Shown here: piece by piece, positions 1-10,931 of the stretch
Layout of the letters: every line of letters starts with the position of its first letter
Numbering within the stretch: the stretch's first letter is position 1
Assembly: GCA_041645435.1 (NCBI GenBank)
Contig: JBAZQB010000002.1
Location: forward strand, 496,001-560,000
Source of the DNA: Methanoregula sp.
GTDB taxonomy: Archaea; Halobacteriota; Methanomicrobia; Methanomicrobiales; Methanospirillaceae
Direction: 5' to 3'
DNA: 64,000 nt
Notes under the pieces: generated by a model
The model's input: only the letters and a program-made list of their open reading frames with translations
The model's database searches: none
Told to the model about the DNA's origin: nothing
Made by a program: the position numbers and the translations under genes

Positions 1-2063
<2,063 letters not shown>

Positions 2064-2125
2064 TCACCCCGCGAAAAAGCGAAAAAAACCTGTACGGAAA
2101 TCACACTAATTATTGGTTGGTTAGC

Positions 2126-2134
2126 GTATAAACG
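2126..2134 (-). promoter_or_regulatory. Candidate TATA box of gyrB
   Basis: On the minus strand the segment reads CCGTTTATACGC, an archaeal TATA-like box about 70 nt upstream of the gyrB GTG. A start point some 25 nt downstream would leave a leader of about 45-50 nt. This is inferred from sequence only. Confidence 0.35.
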
Positions 2135-2314
2135 GTTGCGGTTGTTTAGATTGAGGGGATATTATAATTGTAACGCTCCGACGGGGGGTTTTGTCGCAAT
2201 TCCTATGGTTTTCCGGGTTTATGATTTGGATAACCGGGGTAGACGAGCGGGGAAAGGTTCCTCTCCCGAACGTTGTTGTGAGATTCAAAATTTTTGTTAA
2301 TATACAGTTCCGCT

Positions 2315-3190
2315 TTAATCATTATCATAGAAAATGTTGATATGAGGAATTATTATTGTCTCCTTGTCGTAACAGCAATCCTTGAAGGAAATTCCACTGC
2401 CACAAGGACATGGCCAACTTTCAGGTTCATGGGCAAAATCTGAACGTAAAACTTCCCTTGTTGTATTTTCAATTTTTAAACTTGTTAACGGTCTTCCCGA
2501 ATGTTTGATAAACGCATGTACATTTCTGAAAGGGCTATCTTCGGGATGGTTTTTATCGTATTCAAATTTATGCAAGACGAGTCTTTTATCTGCGGGATTC
2601 GGAACTAACGCGATATGATTAAAACCTCCAATTTTTTCGACTATGTTAGACGCCACTTTCCCCCAATACAGATTTCCAGGAATGTGGTTGCACTCAGGAT
2701 CAAACGGTGATTTATTACATAGTGAACATTTCACTTCCAGTTGATCCATTGCACTACTAACAAAAACATGAAAAGGGAATAATTTTTCAATTAATGAAAG
2801 GTATTCATAGCTTTTTACCATAGATTCGTGTTTTTCAAGATCTAAATGCTTTAGTAAAATTCGATTTTGATCCAAAGCATCCTGCAAATATACCCAGGAA
2901 TCATGATATTCATATATCTCGCATAATTCCCAGAATTTCGCGATACTCTGTATTAATGCAAAATTGATTTTTAATAGAAATGATATATTTGCACAATCTT
3001 CATCGTTTTTGCGGATAGCAACACGTTTGAGATTTTCACATTTTCCTTTGCAACGATCATAATTTGAGAAAATTTTATCGAATTTTTTCTGAATTAAGTA
3101 TGAATCAAAACTGATCAAATCATTTTTTATGTTCAAGAAAAGAGGATATTTCTTCGGATCAATTTCTAATATTGAGTAAGAACGAGTCAT
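2315..3190 (-). CDS. SEC-C motif protein, last gene of the restriction-modification operon
   Basis: A 291-residue protein whose function I do not recognise. The only known element is a C-terminal SEC-C zinc motif at about residues 261-277 (CPCGSG followed by KDCC), the metal-binding module also found at the end of SecA and in many accessory proteins. A second cysteine cluster (CSLCNKSPFDPECNH) lies near the middle and could bind another metal. The rest is probably mostly helical, with no transmembrane segment. Its ATG overlaps the stop of the preceding gene by one base (TAATG), so the two are translationally coupled and belong to the same transcript as the methylase and nuclease upstream. The gene is clearly more AT-rich than gyrB next to it, in line with acquisition as part of the island. 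A role in the defence system is inferred from position only. Confidence 0.75.
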   Translation of the reverse strand: MTRSYSILEIDPKKYPLFLNIKNDLISFDSYLIQKKFDKIFSNYDRCKGKCENLKRVAIRKNDEDCANISFLLKINFALIQSIAKFWELCEIYEYHDSWVYLQDALDQNRILLKHLDLEKHESMVKSYEYLSLIEKLFPFHVFVSSAMDQLEVKCSLCNKSPFDPECNHIPGNLYWGKVASNIVEKIGGFNHIALVPNPADKRLVLHKFEYDKNHPEDSPFRNVHAFIKHSGRPLTSLKIENTTREVLRSDFAHEPESWPCPCGSGISFKDCCYDKETIIIPHINIFYDND

Positions 3191-3705
3191 TATTGTTTTT
3201 TCTTTTCCTCTGCGGAATTTCTTAGTTTTTCTATTTTATTAATTCCTGAAATTGGTCCTTCATATCGAATGAGTTTGATTTTAAATGATCCGATACTTCC
3301 TTGAAGGAGTTCTAATTTTACATCTTTTTTACCTAAATCCGGTGCTCCTTTGAATTTGTCGTAAAGATATGCACTAATTATTCCAATAATGATCTCAACC
3401 GAATAGTCTTGAATTAAAAAGAAGATTGGTGGTAAAATTATATCTGCGTGGTGTAACGCTTGAATTCTTTCTTCGCCACTATTTTCAAAGATATTGACAT
3501 CGACTTCGGGATGCTTTATTCGTATGTATTTCAGAAAATTAGGGGTTTCTGAAGGGAAATCCCCTCGAATTTGATATGTCGAAAATGAGGCAGGAAGTAA
3601 AATAATTTTAGATTTTGACAGTTTATTCTTAGTATCCGACGATAAATCATTATGGTCGATTATGGTTTGAAAATTGATTTCAAGGTCTCCGGTTTCGATA
3701 ATCAT
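3190..3705 (-). CDS. Unrecognised 171-residue protein in the restriction-modification operon
   Basis: No family recognised. The product is soluble at both ends, with one hydrophobic stretch around residues 85-115 (ADIILPPIFFLIQDYS followed by VEIIIGIISAYLY) that could be a membrane segment or a buried helix. The C-terminus is strongly charged (AEEKKKQ). It lies 33 nt downstream of the nuclease gene and overlaps the SEC-C gene by one base, so it sits between an accepted restriction pair and an accessory zinc protein. The base composition is AT-rich like the rest of the island. It may be a regulator or an additional effector; nothing in the sequence decides this. Confidence 0.7.
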   Translation of the reverse strand: MIIETGDLEINFQTIIDHNDLSSDTKNKLSKSKIILLPASFSTYQIRGDFPSETPNFLKYIRIKHPEVDVNIFENSGEERIQALHHADIILPPIFFLIQDYSVEIIIGIISAYLYDKFKGAPDLGKKDVKLELLQGSIGSFKIKLIRYEGPISGINKIEKLRNSAEEKKKQ

Positions 3706-3738
3706 AATTTAAAAACACCTCCAATGATAAAATATCGG

Positions 3739-4842
3739 TTATTTCATCAAATCGCTCAATTTTTTTCTCTCTCCAGTGCTTTGCCCTTTCATGATCAGGA
3801 TATTGTCGGGATAATTAGCGAACCAGATAAAAGAACCCCAGGCAATTTTCTCCAGATTCTTTTTACTGTATGCCCGGCTCGCCCTGTCGAGAAATGCAGT
3901 GATGAAGGCAACTTTCGATATATCATACCCTCTTTCTCCGAGTAAGGCGAGGATCGTATCTTTTCTCTGCTGAGTCATCGAACCACTCGTAGCGACAACC
4001 TCGATAAAAATGAGGAGTGTCGTATCCTCTTCATTCCTTTTGTAAATATCGAGCAAAACAAGGTCGGGGAATATTTTTGATATTTCCTCCTTCGAAAAAT
4101 TGAGACCGTGGATTACTCTTGGATTTGGATTGACATATTTTTCTTCCGATGTACTATAAGATACGACATGGGGATCTGTCAGGAAATTTTTTGAGAATGA
4201 TTCGATGAGATTCTTCAGGATAATAGAACTTTCATCATTTGGTAATGTTCTCCGTGTTCCATCCGAAAATTCTACCGTTATCCTGTCCGTTGCATTCAAC
4301 GTTTTCCGGATACCTACGGCAAGTTGCGTCTCCTTGTTAAGATTTCGTTTTTGCCATTCTGAGATTAGTTCTGATAACTCATCGCCGGTTATCCCTTCAT
4401 GGAACAGAGCTGCAAAAGAATCCGAAAGGTAATACCGAGGTTTGTTCGCTTGACCTGAAACCCCTGGTTTAATTTTCACCGCTGTTCTGTCCCTTAACCC
4501 ATCCTTTATCACATCATCACGGATTGATTCTCGACTCCCTTCTCCTGGATACCAAGGGTTTGCAATGTGATCTCTCGCCCATTTGGATTTTCCTGCCCAT
4601 GAAATTCTCGAGTTATCATCATGAGACGCCAGCTGACGATCCGACATGTAATAGATGTGTCCTGGCTGCAACAGAAGGTCGAACCCTTCAACCGCACCAA
4701 TATAAAAGAAAACAGATACCGTATTGACCGCCATGTCGCCGATTAGATACACCCTGCCCTCAATTCCCTCGGGAAATATTTGTTGCAGTCTGTGGCGAAT
4801 TGTTTCACGTGATGGTATCGGAGGTAAAAGTTGGGCAGTCAT
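3739..4842 (-). CDS. Type II restriction endonuclease, BsuBI/PstI family
   Basis: Cleaves double-stranded DNA at the site protected by the adjacent methylase; family members BsuBI and PstI recognise CTGCAG. The C-terminal half carries the PD-(D/E)XK-like core of the family: FPDLVLLD (Asp260) followed by a strand with IFIEVVATSGS (Glu281) and the conserved QQRK segment. At 367 residues it is somewhat longer than PstI (about 326). The N-terminal 150 residues are probably the DNA-recognition and helical domain. It begins only 3 nt after the methylase stop, the usual methylase-first order that lets protection precede cutting. The specificity CTGCAG is inferred from the family and is not shown by the sequence; several CTGCAG sites are present elsewhere in this window. 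Confidence 0.85.
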   Translation of the reverse strand: MTAQLLPPIPSRETIRHRLQQIFPEGIEGRVYLIGDMAVNTVSVFFYIGAVEGFDLLLQPGHIYYMSDRQLASHDDNSRISWAGKSKWARDHIANPWYPGEGSRESIRDDVIKDGLRDRTAVKIKPGVSGQANKPRYYLSDSFAALFHEGITGDELSELISEWQKRNLNKETQLAVGIRKTLNATDRITVEFSDGTRRTLPNDESSIILKNLIESFSKNFLTDPHVVSYSTSEEKYVNPNPRVIHGLNFSKEEISKIFPDLVLLDIYKRNEEDTTLLIFIEVVATSGSMTQQRKDTILALLGERGYDISKVAFITAFLDRASRAYSKKNLEKIAWGSFIWFANYPDNILIMKGQSTGERKKLSDLMK

Positions 4843-4845
4843 TCG

Positions 4846-6645
4846 TTATCTCTCGTACATTTTCTTGATCGATCTTTCAATTTCATCCCTTGATGCTTTG
4901 TTGGAAATAAGTTTTTCAAGAATCTTTACATCGTTTACTTTCGGTAATGGCAACGCATTCAACTCATATGCCGATACAGCGACACTCCCGCTAATCAGAC
5001 GGAAAATTTTATCTATCATATTCGAATTTAACAGAACTGTCAAGGCTTCGAGGGAAATAAGCGGAGAGGTATTCGTTTTTCTGATAATGTTGACGTGATT
5101 TTCAATTACCACACCTCCATGTTCCGAGATGAATTCCTTGGGTAACACCGCCGAAAAAATCCGTTTCTTTTGTTCCTTCGCGGTTGTCCTTTGGACTAAA
5201 ATACACGGCTTTTTAGTAATCAGAAAATCCTGTTTTTTTCCGAGTAAGAAAAACGGTGAGTGGTTTGCCCGCTTCGAATTGAATTGGAATTGGCCGTCGT
5301 TTAAAATCGATTCTGCCCAGATTAATGGGTAACTTCCGGTCTTATTTTCATTGATTAATTGTTTTTTGTGCCGGTTCCAGACTAATTGTCCGGTATTCAC
5401 TTCATATCCCAAATGGCTAATTCGGTTTCTCATCTTCAGGAGATTCTCGATTAATTTCACCTGTTCGGGTTCTTTGGGAATGAACCAAGGATCTTCAGCA
5501 CCTTCGGGGAGCAAAAAGGATCCGATGCTCTCACTGACAACCGGTTTTTCGGGACCATTCGATTTGAGGCAATGAACTTTGACTCTAGGATCATCAGCTT
5601 CTGCCCTCTCTGAACCGGAGCGTTTATAGACGACGAGCATTGTCTCCTGAAGTACTTCTTCAAACACTCCTTTTCTTTCTGAAATAAAATCCATCGTAAC
5701 CGGGGGGGCATGCTGAGATAACATAGATCGAAGGGACTTGAAATATTGGCCTCCCAAAAATGAAGTCGGGGTTACGTAGGCGATGTATCCTTCTGGTTTC
5801 GTCCACCGAATTCCGATATCGGTAAAAATGCCATAGAGATTTGCATGACCAAACAGGGATCGGGAATATAAGGCTCTCTGATGTTCAGGGAGTGTAATTT
5901 TTCTGTAGGGTGGATTTCCGATAACGAGATCAACTTCCTCACCTTTGTCAGGAAGTGTATCGAGAGTATCGCAAATTTTGACGATAGTTGGAAGTCTTGT
6001 TTTCGCGTCGATACACGTCTCTATGAGTGCGATCTCTACAAGAACCTGTGACATCCAGGCCGCGAACGGATCGATCTCAAAGCCTTTCAATCTCCGTGAG
6101 ATCCGTTCGATTGTTTTTTTCGGGTTTTTCACATCTTTTTTTGGCACTGAATCTGCCATTCGGATAGCCACGGGGGAAAGGAACGCTCCCCCACCACAGG
6201 ACAAATCCATAACATTGCTGTTTCGCCAGTCAAAGCCTTCATCGGTAACCATCTCAATAAGACGATCGACCAAGGCAGGGGGTGTATAATATGCGCCAAA
6301 GTCGGACCGGGTGTCATGGGGCAACAGCGCCGTGTAGATTGTACCGATGAGATAACTGCTCTCAGGGAAGGGAAGTTTTGAGAGAATTGATCCGAGAATC
6401 GATGCATCCGAGTTTAAGTCCGGTTCTAATGGGTCAAATTTTAAGAACGGATCAGTTATCTTCCAGGAACATTTGTTTATCTTGCATGTTTCTGACCAGA
6501 ATGCATCTAATGTAATTCCACAGAAGGACCTTGCGAATCCAACCCTTAATTCTGGCTTGTCAATTTCTTCAGCGTACGCTTTCGCTTCTAGTTTTTTTGA
6601 TTCAAATTCTGAAACTAATCGATCCGTTTCCATTGATCGTTCCAC
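4846..6645 (-). CDS. Adenine-specific DNA methyltransferase of the PstI-type system
   Basis: N6-adenine methyltransferase that protects host DNA from the nuclease encoded next to it. The 599-residue product has motif X (FGAYYTPPALVDRLI, residues 117-131), the SAM-binding motif I (DLSCGGGAF, 147-155) and the catalytic NPPY (244-247), followed by a long target-recognition region. This is the layout of the M.PstI/M.BsuBI class. The reading frame starts at a GTG (6645), with an ATG four codons later (6633); neither has a strong ribosome site, so the exact start is open. A TATA-like box lies at 6720-6727. First gene of a four-gene AT-rich operon. Confidence 0.88.
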   Translation of the reverse strand: MERSMETDRLVSEFESKKLEAKAYAEEIDKPELRVGFARSFCGITLDAFWSETCKINKCSWKITDPFLKFDPLEPDLNSDASILGSILSKLPFPESSYLIGTIYTALLPHDTRSDFGAYYTPPALVDRLIEMVTDEGFDWRNSNVMDLSCGGGAFLSPVAIRMADSVPKKDVKNPKKTIERISRRLKGFEIDPFAAWMSQVLVEIALIETCIDAKTRLPTIVKICDTLDTLPDKGEEVDLVIGNPPYRKITLPEHQRALYSRSLFGHANLYGIFTDIGIRWTKPEGYIAYVTPTSFLGGQYFKSLRSMLSQHAPPVTMDFISERKGVFEEVLQETMLVVYKRSGSERAEADDPRVKVHCLKSNGPEKPVVSESIGSFLLPEGAEDPWFIPKEPEQVKLIENLLKMRNRISHLGYEVNTGQLVWNRHKKQLINENKTGSYPLIWAESILNDGQFQFNSKRANHSPFFLLGKKQDFLITKKPCILVQRTTAKEQKKRIFSAVLPKEFISEHGGVVIENHVNIIRKTNTSPLISLEALTVLLNSNMIDKIFRLISGSVAVSAYELNALPLPKVNDVKILEKLISNKASRDEIERSIKKMYER

Positions 6646-6973
6646 ACAGTTGGATCACTCAAATTACGATAATTGATAATCAATATGTTTCGATATTAAT
6701 CTGTAGTGGATTTGTTCGCATTATAAAGACCGATGGGGGCGGGGGGTGAAAATGCTTCTGGCGTTATAAGATTAAAATGTCCTGCACATTTTCATATGGA
6801 GCTCCCCACCCGCTACTACAAAGCGTATATAATTTTACGAAAAACAATTCCGGAATCATTCAGACCGGCCCCCATAAAAAATTCGTGCTGCCGGTGCCCA
6901 AAAAAAATCCATTAGGAGATGACACCATACAAACGATAAAAAATCCCCCACGAAAATTTTCCGGAGCCGCCTC
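6646..6973. other. Intergenic region between the restriction island and a divergent gene
   Basis: About 330 nt without a convincing gene. It holds the candidate promoter of the methylase operon (minus strand) and a plus-strand TATA-like TATATAATT at 6826-6834 that could serve the gene at 6974. A short G-run (6733-6747) marks the point where base composition returns to that of the surrounding chromosome. Confidence 0.5.
6720..6727 (-). promoter_or_regulatory. Candidate TATA box of the restriction-modification operon
   Basis: The minus strand reads GTCTTTATAATGCG about 75-80 nt upstream of the methylase start codon, within an AT-rich spacer. It is the best TATA match upstream of the island operon; no transcript evidence is available. 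Confidence 0.35.
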
Positions 6974-7408
6974 ATGAGCCGCCATCCGGTCAAGGCACTC
7001 GAAAAGGCAGACCCGATCGCCCGGCAGCGCGGCGACGTACAGTACTACGAGCGCGGTGCCGGGATGAATGCCGACTTCACCATCACCACCCCGGAAATTT
7101 TTGCACCGGTAAAGATCAAACGGATGCGGTACCTTCGCTGCACGATCCCGTGGCTGGAGCGCGAGGCAGTGGAAGAGATCGCCGGCCTCCGGCTGTTCCC
7201 ATCTTCTCGCGAGATCTCCCGGGAGCTCTGGTTCTGCTCGTCAGAGTATGCGTTCCGGTTCTTTCGTGTCTGCGATACCGGCCTCGTGGAGCTCGGGCGG
7301 GACGGGCAGCCGCTGCCGGAGAAATTACCGGTGCCGAAGCCCGGAGCGGGAGCAGCACCTGTTGCCCTGAAGAGGATTGTACCTCCAAGTCCTGGCGATT
7401 CCCCGTAA
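6974..7408 (+). CDS. Conserved hypothetical protein
   Basis: A 144-residue, probably cytoplasmic protein without a recognised domain. The middle part (residues 30-115) is well-ordered alternating hydrophobic and charged sequence, and the tail is Pro/Ala-rich and likely disordered. The ATG at 6974 is preceded by CCGGAGCC, a plausible ribosome site. Codon use resembles the chromosomal genes rather than the AT-rich island to its left. It is monocistronic as far as the sequence shows, and no function can be assigned. Confidence 0.6.
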   Translation: MSRHPVKALEKADPIARQRGDVQYYERGAGMNADFTITTPEIFAPVKIKRMRYLRCTIPWLEREAVEEIAGLRLFPSSREISRELWFCSSEYAFRFFRVCDTGLVELGRDGQPLPEKLPVPKPGAGAAPVALKRIVPPSPGDSP

Positions 7409-7837
7409 AATCCCCTCCCCCCGGATACCCCGTAACCGGTCCTCCGACGGAGAACATGATTTAGGGGAATGCCTCCCCCTGCCGGGGTACTCATCTTTAA
7501 ATTGGGCTCCGTTTGGCAAACGGGGGTGTTTACGGTCGTTTTAAGAAACCCTGCCGGTTTCTATAACCCGAAAAATTGCCGAATTCACAGGATTACCCTG
7601 CTTTCCACTCCAGAAAACGCCCGTTCCTGCCCCCAATCGGCAGGTTCACGACGAAAGCCAAAAATGCGTTAACCGGACCTAATACGCTTGGAAAACAGGA
7701 TTGTTATCGGGTATCAGGGAATGTATACGGGGGCGTTTCTTAGTGTTCGATTCTCATTTTTATGAGTATCCGGAGAGATCTGAGAGCCACCCAGGTTTCG
7801 ACAAATCAGTGATGAAGGAGAAATAACCCGCGATTCT
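7409..7837. other. Intergenic region, no gene seen
   Basis: About 430 nt between convergent genes. Open frames here are short and lack ribosome sites. The sequence contains several short degenerate stretches (such as GGGGGCGTTT) reminiscent of the spacers at 11.8 kb and 18.6 kb, but no clear repeat boundary. Confidence 0.4.
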
Positions 7838-8146
7838 TCATCTGAACTCCCCGATCGTGGCATCCGCAATTCCCAGTTCACGGTCGATTGCAACCACGAG
7901 CCGGTTGAGCGTGCGGATCACTTCTTTGGCATCTTCCTTGTCCATGCTGCCCGGCTGGTGCCAGATCACTTTCTTCCTGAGCAGGGTGGTGAGTTCTTCA
8001 ATCTCGGTTCCCCGGAACTTCTCCGGAAGCGTGAGCCCCTCGACATGATCGCCAGCCCCGAACCATGCCTGTTCAGGGGGCAGGGCGAAATGCCCTGCGA
8101 TCAGCATGATGCTGGTGACGAACCCGTGCCCGAACTGGTTTATCAT
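7838..8146 (-). CDS. Conserved hypothetical protein at the end of the nickel transport operon
   Basis: A 102-residue protein of unknown function. The first half contains several spaced histidines (FGHGF, AGHFALP, GDHVEG, VIWHQPG) and the second half is a charged helical segment (residues 60-100). It lies 36 nt downstream of cbiQ on the same strand, so it is probably the fifth gene of the NikR-adjacent transport operon. A link to metal handling is suggested only by that position and the histidines. No membrane segment or signal peptide is evident. Confidence 0.65.
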   Translation of the reverse strand: MINQFGHGFVTSIMLIAGHFALPPEQAWFGAGDHVEGLTLPEKFRGTEIEELTTLLRKKVIWHQPGSMDKEDAKEVIRTLNRLVVAIDRELGIADATIGEFR

Positions 8147-8182
8147 GCAATGATGATGGCAGGGGGAATTAAAAAAGGTGAC

Positions 8183-9010
8183 TTAGAAAAAGCGGATTGC
8201 AGTCAGCCAGATGGTGAGCGGGACTGCGATGATGAAGAGGAGCGAGAAGGTCAAAAAGGCCCATTCAAATCTCCGAAGGGGTTTTTTTGCGATGAACAGG
8301 TGGCTCTCCCTGCCATACCCCCGGCAGAGCATGCTCGTATATACCCGCTCCCCCTGCTCGTAAGAACGGATGAACATTGTTCCGATAGTATAGCCCAGCT
8401 GCCGGAGCCGGTAACGGTACGGCAGGTGGCGATCAAAGGCATCGAAACATTTGGTCTTTAAGGTCTCGTTGACTTTACGGAAGATATAACCAAAGACGAA
8501 CAGGTACCGGATCATCATACCGAGCGCAAGGGCAATCTCTGCGGGGAGCCCGAGCCGGCTTGCTCCCTGTAAGAGATCCTGCATCTTTGTTGTGGATGAG
8601 AGCAGGATGATGAACGAGATGCTGATGAGGAATTTTACTGCGAGGATGGATGCAAATTCAACGGATTCTGCATAGATGCTGATGCCCAGTGGCAGTGACC
8701 AGAGGACATGGTAGTCCGTGTAATATTTGTTCTTGAAAAAGATCTGGAAGAGGATGATGATGCCCCAGATAGGAACGATCGCAAGCAGGCGCTTGCCATA
8801 CACGCTCAGCGGGAGCTTTGAAACTGCCCAGAGGATTATGAAGAACAAAAAGAAGATGGCCCCGACCGTGTAGACCATGATGGAATAGGGGACTGCGACA
8901 ATCGCGATGATCACCGCAAATGCGAGGATGATCTTTACCCGGGCATCGAGCCGGTGCATAAAACTGTCCCGGTACGCCTGCTTTTCAATGAAGAAAAGAT
9001 CTTCGATCAT
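8183..9010 (-). CDS. cbiQ: ECF transporter transmembrane component CbiQ
   Basis: T-component of an energy-coupling-factor importer for nickel or cobalt; it links the ATPase to the substrate-binding CbiM subunit in the membrane. The 275-residue sequence has about five to six hydrophobic segments (for example residues 26-65, 78-95, 120-140, 155-175, 250-272) and the charged cytoplasmic coupling helices characteristic of the family. The second coupling box is MFIRSYEQGERVYTSMLCRGY near residue 212, including an Arg-Gly pair. Its ATG overlaps the cbiO stop by 4 nt (ATGA), showing translational coupling. The position downstream of a NikR-type operator favours nickel. Confidence 0.92.
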   Translation of the reverse strand: MIEDLFFIEKQAYRDSFMHRLDARVKIILAFAVIIAIVAVPYSIMVYTVGAIFFLFFIILWAVSKLPLSVYGKRLLAIVPIWGIIILFQIFFKNKYYTDYHVLWSLPLGISIYAESVEFASILAVKFLISISFIILLSSTTKMQDLLQGASRLGLPAEIALALGMMIRYLFVFGYIFRKVNETLKTKCFDAFDRHLPYRYRLRQLGYTIGTMFIRSYEQGERVYTSMLCRGYGRESHLFIAKKPLRRFEWAFLTFSLLFIIAVPLTIWLTAIRFF

Positions 9011-9840
9011 GACTTGCCCTTGTACGCCTGCACGAGTGCATTCTCCGCATCTTCGTACGTATAGGCCATCGAGACCGGTACGCCATTTTTCTGGAGGGAC
9101 CTGAGCAGTTTTGGGAGTACCGGCACATCGAGCCGCATGGACCTGAGCATGTCAGGCTGCATGAAGATCTGCTCCACGTTGCCTTCTGCCACAAACTTTC
9201 CCTTGTTCATCACATAGATGTAATCCGCAACTTCAGCAACAAGGGAGACATCATGGGTGGAGAAGACAACTGTCATGCCGTATTGTTTTGAGAGGGAATT
9301 GATGAAACCGATCAGGTCATGGACCCCCTGGGGATCGAGTCCCGCGGTTGGTTCATCGAGCACCAGCACCTCAGGCTCCATTGCGATCACACCGGCAATT
9401 GCGACGCGTTTCTTTTCTCCGCCGCTCAGGTGGTGGGGAACCCTTTCTGCAAGGTCTTCGATGCCGACAATTTTTAAGGCTTCATGCACCCGGTGATGGA
9501 TCGTCTCTTCGTCCAGCCCGAGATTCGTAGGGCCGAATGCCACGTCCTGTTCAACGGTCGGGGAAAAGATCTGGTCGTCAGCATTCTGGAAGACGATCCC
9601 CACAAATTTCCGCACCTCCCGGATATTTGCCTTGGTGATCGGTTCACCCCGGATCAGGATCGATCCCGATGTGGGCTTGAAGATGCCGTTGAAATGTTTA
9701 AAAAGTGTACTCTTTCCTGCACCGTTCGAGCCGATAACCGCAATCCTCGCATTGCGCGGGGCGATGAAATTGATGCCTTCCAGTGCCCTGACACTGTGGG
9801 GGTAAGAATAACAGAGATCCCTTGTTTCAATGAGGTGCAT
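9007..9840 (-). CDS. cbiO: ECF transporter ATP-binding protein CbiO
   Basis: ATPase that drives Ni/Co uptake. The 277 residues include Walker A GSNGAGKST (37-45), a Q-loop FQNADDQIF typical of ECF ATPases, signature LSGGEKKR, Walker B VLVLDEP and switch histidine STHD. A C-terminal extension of about 50 residues follows the nucleotide-binding domain, as in other archaeal CbiO proteins. It lies 34 nt downstream of the PDGLE gene and overlaps cbiQ by 4 nt. Confidence 0.93.
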   Translation of the reverse strand: MHLIETRDLCYSYPHSVRALEGINFIAPRNARIAVIGSNGAGKSTLFKHFNGIFKPTSGSILIRGEPITKANIREVRKFVGIVFQNADDQIFSPTVEQDVAFGPTNLGLDEETIHHRVHEALKIVGIEDLAERVPHHLSGGEKKRVAIAGVIAMEPEVLVLDEPTAGLDPQGVHDLIGFINSLSKQYGMTVVFSTHDVSLVAEVADYIYVMNKGKFVAEGNVEQIFMQPDMLRSMRLDVPVLPKLLRSLQKNGVPVSMAYTYEDAENALVQAYKGKS

Positions 9841-9874
9841 GTGTCTGGTACAATAGGTGGAAAAAATTAAAGGT

Positions 9875-10231
9875 CTATTGGTTTGGGTTTGGCTGTTGTG
9901 ACTTTTTCCGGTTCGCGAGCAGTTTTGAAATTCCCATAATAAGGCCGAATGCTAGAAGTGTGCCGGCAACTATGGCGATGACACTCCCCAATGGTCCGAA
10001 TTTTTCGCCCAGCGAGTAATCCGGCATCGGTGATTCGTACGAGAATTTGCCGGTCGTGTCTTCATGGATTTCTGCATCTGCGGGAGTGTCTCCCGTGAGT
10101 GTTTTCTGGCCCTGCACCATCAGGGCCGTGCTCTCCAGTCCGTCCGGATCACCGGATGCAAAGAAGACTGCGACAACACCGATGAGGAGGGCAACAATAA
10201 TTCCGGCAATAAGGAATGTTTTGTTGTCCAT
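9875..10231 (-). CDS. PDGLE-domain (CbiN-like) small subunit
   Basis: Accessory membrane subunit of CbiM/NikM-type importers. The 118 residues comprise an N-terminal transmembrane helix (5-25), the diagnostic PDGLE pentapeptide just after it, an extracytoplasmic loop and a second transmembrane helix (about 80-102), then a basic cytoplasmic tail. The start ATG overlaps the cbiM stop by one base (TAATG). In related systems this subunit aids metal loading into CbiM; here that is inferred from the family. Confidence 0.88.
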   Translation of the reverse strand: MDNKTFLIAGIIVALLIGVVAVFFASGDPDGLESTALMVQGQKTLTGDTPADAEIHEDTTGKFSYESPMPDYSLGEKFGPLGSVIAIVAGTLLAFGLIMGISKLLANRKKSQQPNPNQ

Positions 10232-10887
10232 TACACATTCACTCCTTTCACTGCGGGAACTTCAATCTTAAAGTCCACAATATCCGGCCGGGCTGCCACA
10301 ATGAGGCGGATGGCAACCACCGTAACAAATCCTTCTATGATTCCGATAAGGGCATGGTACAGTCCCATGGCGACCAATCCCTCGTTAAGCGGGAACGTGC
10401 CGGCAAAGAACATCTCGACTGCACAGGCAAGTGCGGGAATCACACACGCAAGCCAGGCAGCAATGAACGCAGCGATGTTGACGTTTTTGGTCGCAGCCAT
10501 CAGTCCCTTGAATGTATAGAATCCGACAAATCCCCCGATAACGCCCATGTTGAGGATATTGGCACCCATTGTAGTAATGCCGCCATCACCGAACAAGACA
10601 CCCTGCACGATCAGGACAAGGGTGAGTATGAAGACTGCGGCAAACGGTGAACCGAGGATGATCGCTGCGAGTGCTCCTCCAACAAGGTGTCCGCTCGTTC
10701 CCATGGAGACCGGGAGGTTGAAGGACTGGAGCGCAAAGATACCGGCAGCCAGTACCGCGATCAACGGAATCTTCTCTTCGCTCATCTCGTTTCGTGCCCA
10801 TCGGAGGGCGAGTGCAATGAACACAAGGGCGATGATCCAGTAGATTGCGCCCTGCCAGATTGGTATGAATGCGTCGGGAATATGCAT
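10231..10887 (-). CDS. cbiM: Ni/Co-binding membrane subunit CbiM/NikM
   Basis: Substrate-specific S-component of a Ni/Co ECF importer. The mature N-terminus MHIPDAF supplies the metal-chelating Met1-His2 arrangement known for this family, and the internal GTSGHLVGGALAA segment provides another conserved histidine. About seven hydrophobic segments span the 218 residues. The ATG is preceded by GGTGACC, a good ribosome site. First gene of the operon cbiM-PDGLE-cbiO-cbiQ and an unknown gene. An inverted repeat (GTATTAC-N14-GTAACAC) lies in the leader, and nikR is divergent, so nickel is the likely substrate and NikR the likely repressor. Confidence 0.93.
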   Translation of the reverse strand: MHIPDAFIPIWQGAIYWIIALVFIALALRWARNEMSEEKIPLIAVLAAGIFALQSFNLPVSMGTSGHLVGGALAAIILGSPFAAVFILTLVLIVQGVLFGDGGITTMGANILNMGVIGGFVGFYTFKGLMAATKNVNIAAFIAAWLACVIPALACAVEMFFAGTFPLNEGLVAMGLYHALIGIIEGFVTVVAIRLIVAARPDIVDFKIEVPAVKGVNV

Positions 10888-10903
10888 GGGGTCACCAGGT
10901 TTG

Positions 10904-10931
10904 GTATTACGTTTACAAATTATTGTAACAC
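10904..10931. promoter_or_regulatory. Candidate NikR operator upstream of the nickel transport operon
   Basis: Half-sites GTATTAC (10904-10910) and GTAACAC (10925-10931) are separated by 14 nt. The arrangement resembles the GTGTTAC-N13/14-GTAACAC motif I recall being proposed for NikR in some deltaproteobacteria. It lies immediately upstream of cbiM, where bound repressor would cover the expected transcription start. Binding is inferred. Confidence 0.6.
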
